Both the position numbers and the translations under genes were made by a program. Shown here piece after piece: positions 5,393 through 5,901 of a stretch of 5,901 nucleotides of DNA (position 1 is its first letter; the number at the start of each line of letters is the position of its first letter). The DNA lies in the NCBI GenBank assembly GCA_017627115.1, contig JAGAHK010000304.1:1-5901 (forward strand). Direction: 5' to 3'. Under the pieces are notes generated by a model. That model searched no databases. It was not told the origin of the DNA and saw nothing but the letters and a program-made list of their open reading frames with translations. Source of the stretch: Bacillota bacterium. GTDB lineage: Bacteria > Bacillota > Clostridia > Lachnospirales > CAG-274.

Positions 5393-5680
5393 TTATTCCT
5401 CATTGGCAACGATAAGATAACGAAGGATGTTTTCCTTGATACGCATACGAGATTCGATCTCTGCGGGTGCAGATGTCTCTGCGCTGAAAGTAACAAAGCT
5501 GTAGAAACCTTCGTTTACTTTCTGGATTTCATAAGCAAGTCTGCGCTTACCCCAATCATCAACCTTTTCAACGCTGCCGCCAAAACGCTCAATAAGCGCC
5601 TTAACGCTCTCGGCTTCTGCCTTTAACGCTTCCTCGTCTAATGATGGCTTGTAAACTACTGCAAGTTCATAACTCTTCAT
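5393..5680 (-). CDS. rpsF: 30S ribosomal protein S6
   Basis: This 95-residue ribosomal protein binds the central domain of 16S rRNA together with S18. The family pattern is clear: MKSYELAVVYKPSLDEEAL (1-19), DDWGKRRLAYEIQK (41-54), GFYSFVTFSA (58-67) and the C-terminal RIKENILRYLIV (80-91). Length is normal for bacterial S6 without a long acidic tail. The frame stays open upstream to an ATG at 5758. The ATG at 5680 has AAGGAGG 9 nt before it and starts at the conserved S6 N-terminus, so the shorter form is correct. It is the first gene of rpsF-ssb-rpsR, an arrangement conserved in Firmicutes. Confidence 0.97.
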   Translation of the reverse strand: MKSYELAVVYKPSLDEEALKAEAESVKALIERFGGSVEKVDDWGKRRLAYEIQKVNEGFYSFVTFSAETSAPAEIESRMRIKENILRYLIVANEE

Positions 5681-5760
5681 TATATTACACCTCCTTTTGG
5701 TCTTTGGCCCTTGCTTTTCTCCGCAAGAGCAAGGAGTATGACACTTCTCTGCTGTCATAC
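5681..5760 (-). promoter_or_regulatory. Structured 5' leader of the rpsF operon
   Basis: The predicted 80-nt leader begins with a perfect 8-bp hairpin (GTATGACA, 5760-5753, with TGTCATAC, 5743-5736, 9-nt loop). A second hairpin follows (CCTTGCT, 5734-5728, with AGCAAGG, 5715-5709). Between and within them, CTCCTT (5736-5731) can pair fully with AAGGAG of the ribosome binding site (5696-5691), which would compete with the second hairpin. Autoregulation of this operon by an S6:S18 complex binding the leader is known in other bacteria. I do not see the CCG trinucleotide that marks that motif, so assignment to it is not supported. Confidence 0.5.
5690..5696 (-). promoter_or_regulatory. Ribosome binding site that fixes the rpsF start
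   Basis: AAGGAGG on the minus strand lies 9 nt before the ATG at 5680. It excludes the in-frame ATG at 5758, which has no Shine-Dalgarno sequence and sits at or beyond the predicted transcription start. Six bases of this site (5691-5696) are complementary to an upstream CTCCTT in the leader. Confidence 0.85.
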
Positions 5761-5766
5761 CCGATT

Positions 5767-5795
5767 ATTGTATCATGTTAAGAGGGGCTTGTCAA
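5767..5795 (-). promoter_or_regulatory. Promoter of the rpsF-ssb-rpsR operon
   Basis: On the minus strand the -35 box TTGACA (5795-5790) and the -10 box TACAAT (5772-5767) are 17 bp apart. TG plus one base precedes the -10 (extended -10). Upstream, the A/T-rich stretch at 5797-5812 resembles an UP element. Transcription would start near 5760. The strength fits a ribosomal protein operon. Confidence 0.88.
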
Positions 5796-5839
5796 GAATT
5801 TTTTAATTATTTCATGTCGAAAGATAAAAATATAATAGG

Positions 5840-5868
5840 TTGACCACTTTTTAAAAAAATAGTATAAT
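5840..5868 (+). promoter_or_regulatory. Rightward promoter leaving the window
   Basis: TTGACC (5840-5845) and a perfect TATAAT (5863-5868) are 17 bp apart, giving a start near 5875. It is divergent from the rpsF promoter, with the two -35 boxes about 45 bp apart. The gene it serves lies beyond the window. The AT-rich background makes a chance match possible. Confidence 0.55.
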
Positions 5869-5901
5869 AAAAATAGAATTAAGTCACTAATAAATGACGC
5901 A

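Noticed and set aside
5681..5760. Canonical S6:S18-binding leader motif
   Set aside because: The expected CCG in the loop or bulge is absent from the predicted transcript; only a generic structured leader can be claimed.
5883..5898. GTCA/TGAC inverted repeat after the outgoing promoter
   Set aside because: Arms of only 4 bp around an 8-bp spacer; expected by chance in this AT-rich sequence.

Overview
The window looks like a chromosomal piece of a low-to-moderate GC Gram-positive anaerobe, most likely a Clostridia member of the Ruminococcaceae/Oscillospiraceae type. Three things point there: the strong AAGGAGG ribosome binding sites before nearly every gene, the rpsF-ssb-rpsR gene order typical of Firmicutes, and a CTCCCC/GGGGAG palindromic repeat of a kind I recall from gut Clostridia. 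The genus assignment is inference; no rRNA is present.

Layout, left to right. (1) A promoter (4-31) drives a two-gene rightward operon (95-3193). It encodes a large polytopic membrane protein resembling GT-C glycosyltransferases and a GT2 polyprenyl-phosphate sugar synthase with two C-terminal membrane helices. The likely division of labour is that the GT2 enzyme loads a sugar onto a lipid carrier on the cytoplasmic face and the GT-C protein uses it on the outer face to decorate a cell-envelope polymer. (2) A gene-free stretch of about 365 bp (3194-3558) is filled with consecutive inverted repeats, including a REP-like unit. (3) A promoter with an inverted repeat over its -35 box (3559-3587) drives a second rightward pair (3632-4571): a flavodoxin and a small four-helix membrane protein related to DUF2798. 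(4) Two stem-loops (4581-4642) separate this from a convergent leftward housekeeping operon, rpsF-ssb-rpsR (5680 down to 4647). That operon encodes ribosomal protein S6, single-stranded DNA-binding protein and ribosomal protein S18, and has an extended -10 promoter and a structured 80-nt leader. (5) At the right edge a further rightward promoter (5840-5868) points out of the window.

The protein-coding genes belong to recognisable families; I see no phage, transposase, CRISPR, toxin-antitoxin or defence genes. The parts most worth a second look are non-coding: the hairpin array at 3199-3522, the possible anti-Shine-Dalgarno switch in the rpsF leader, and the candidate operator before the flavodoxin gene.
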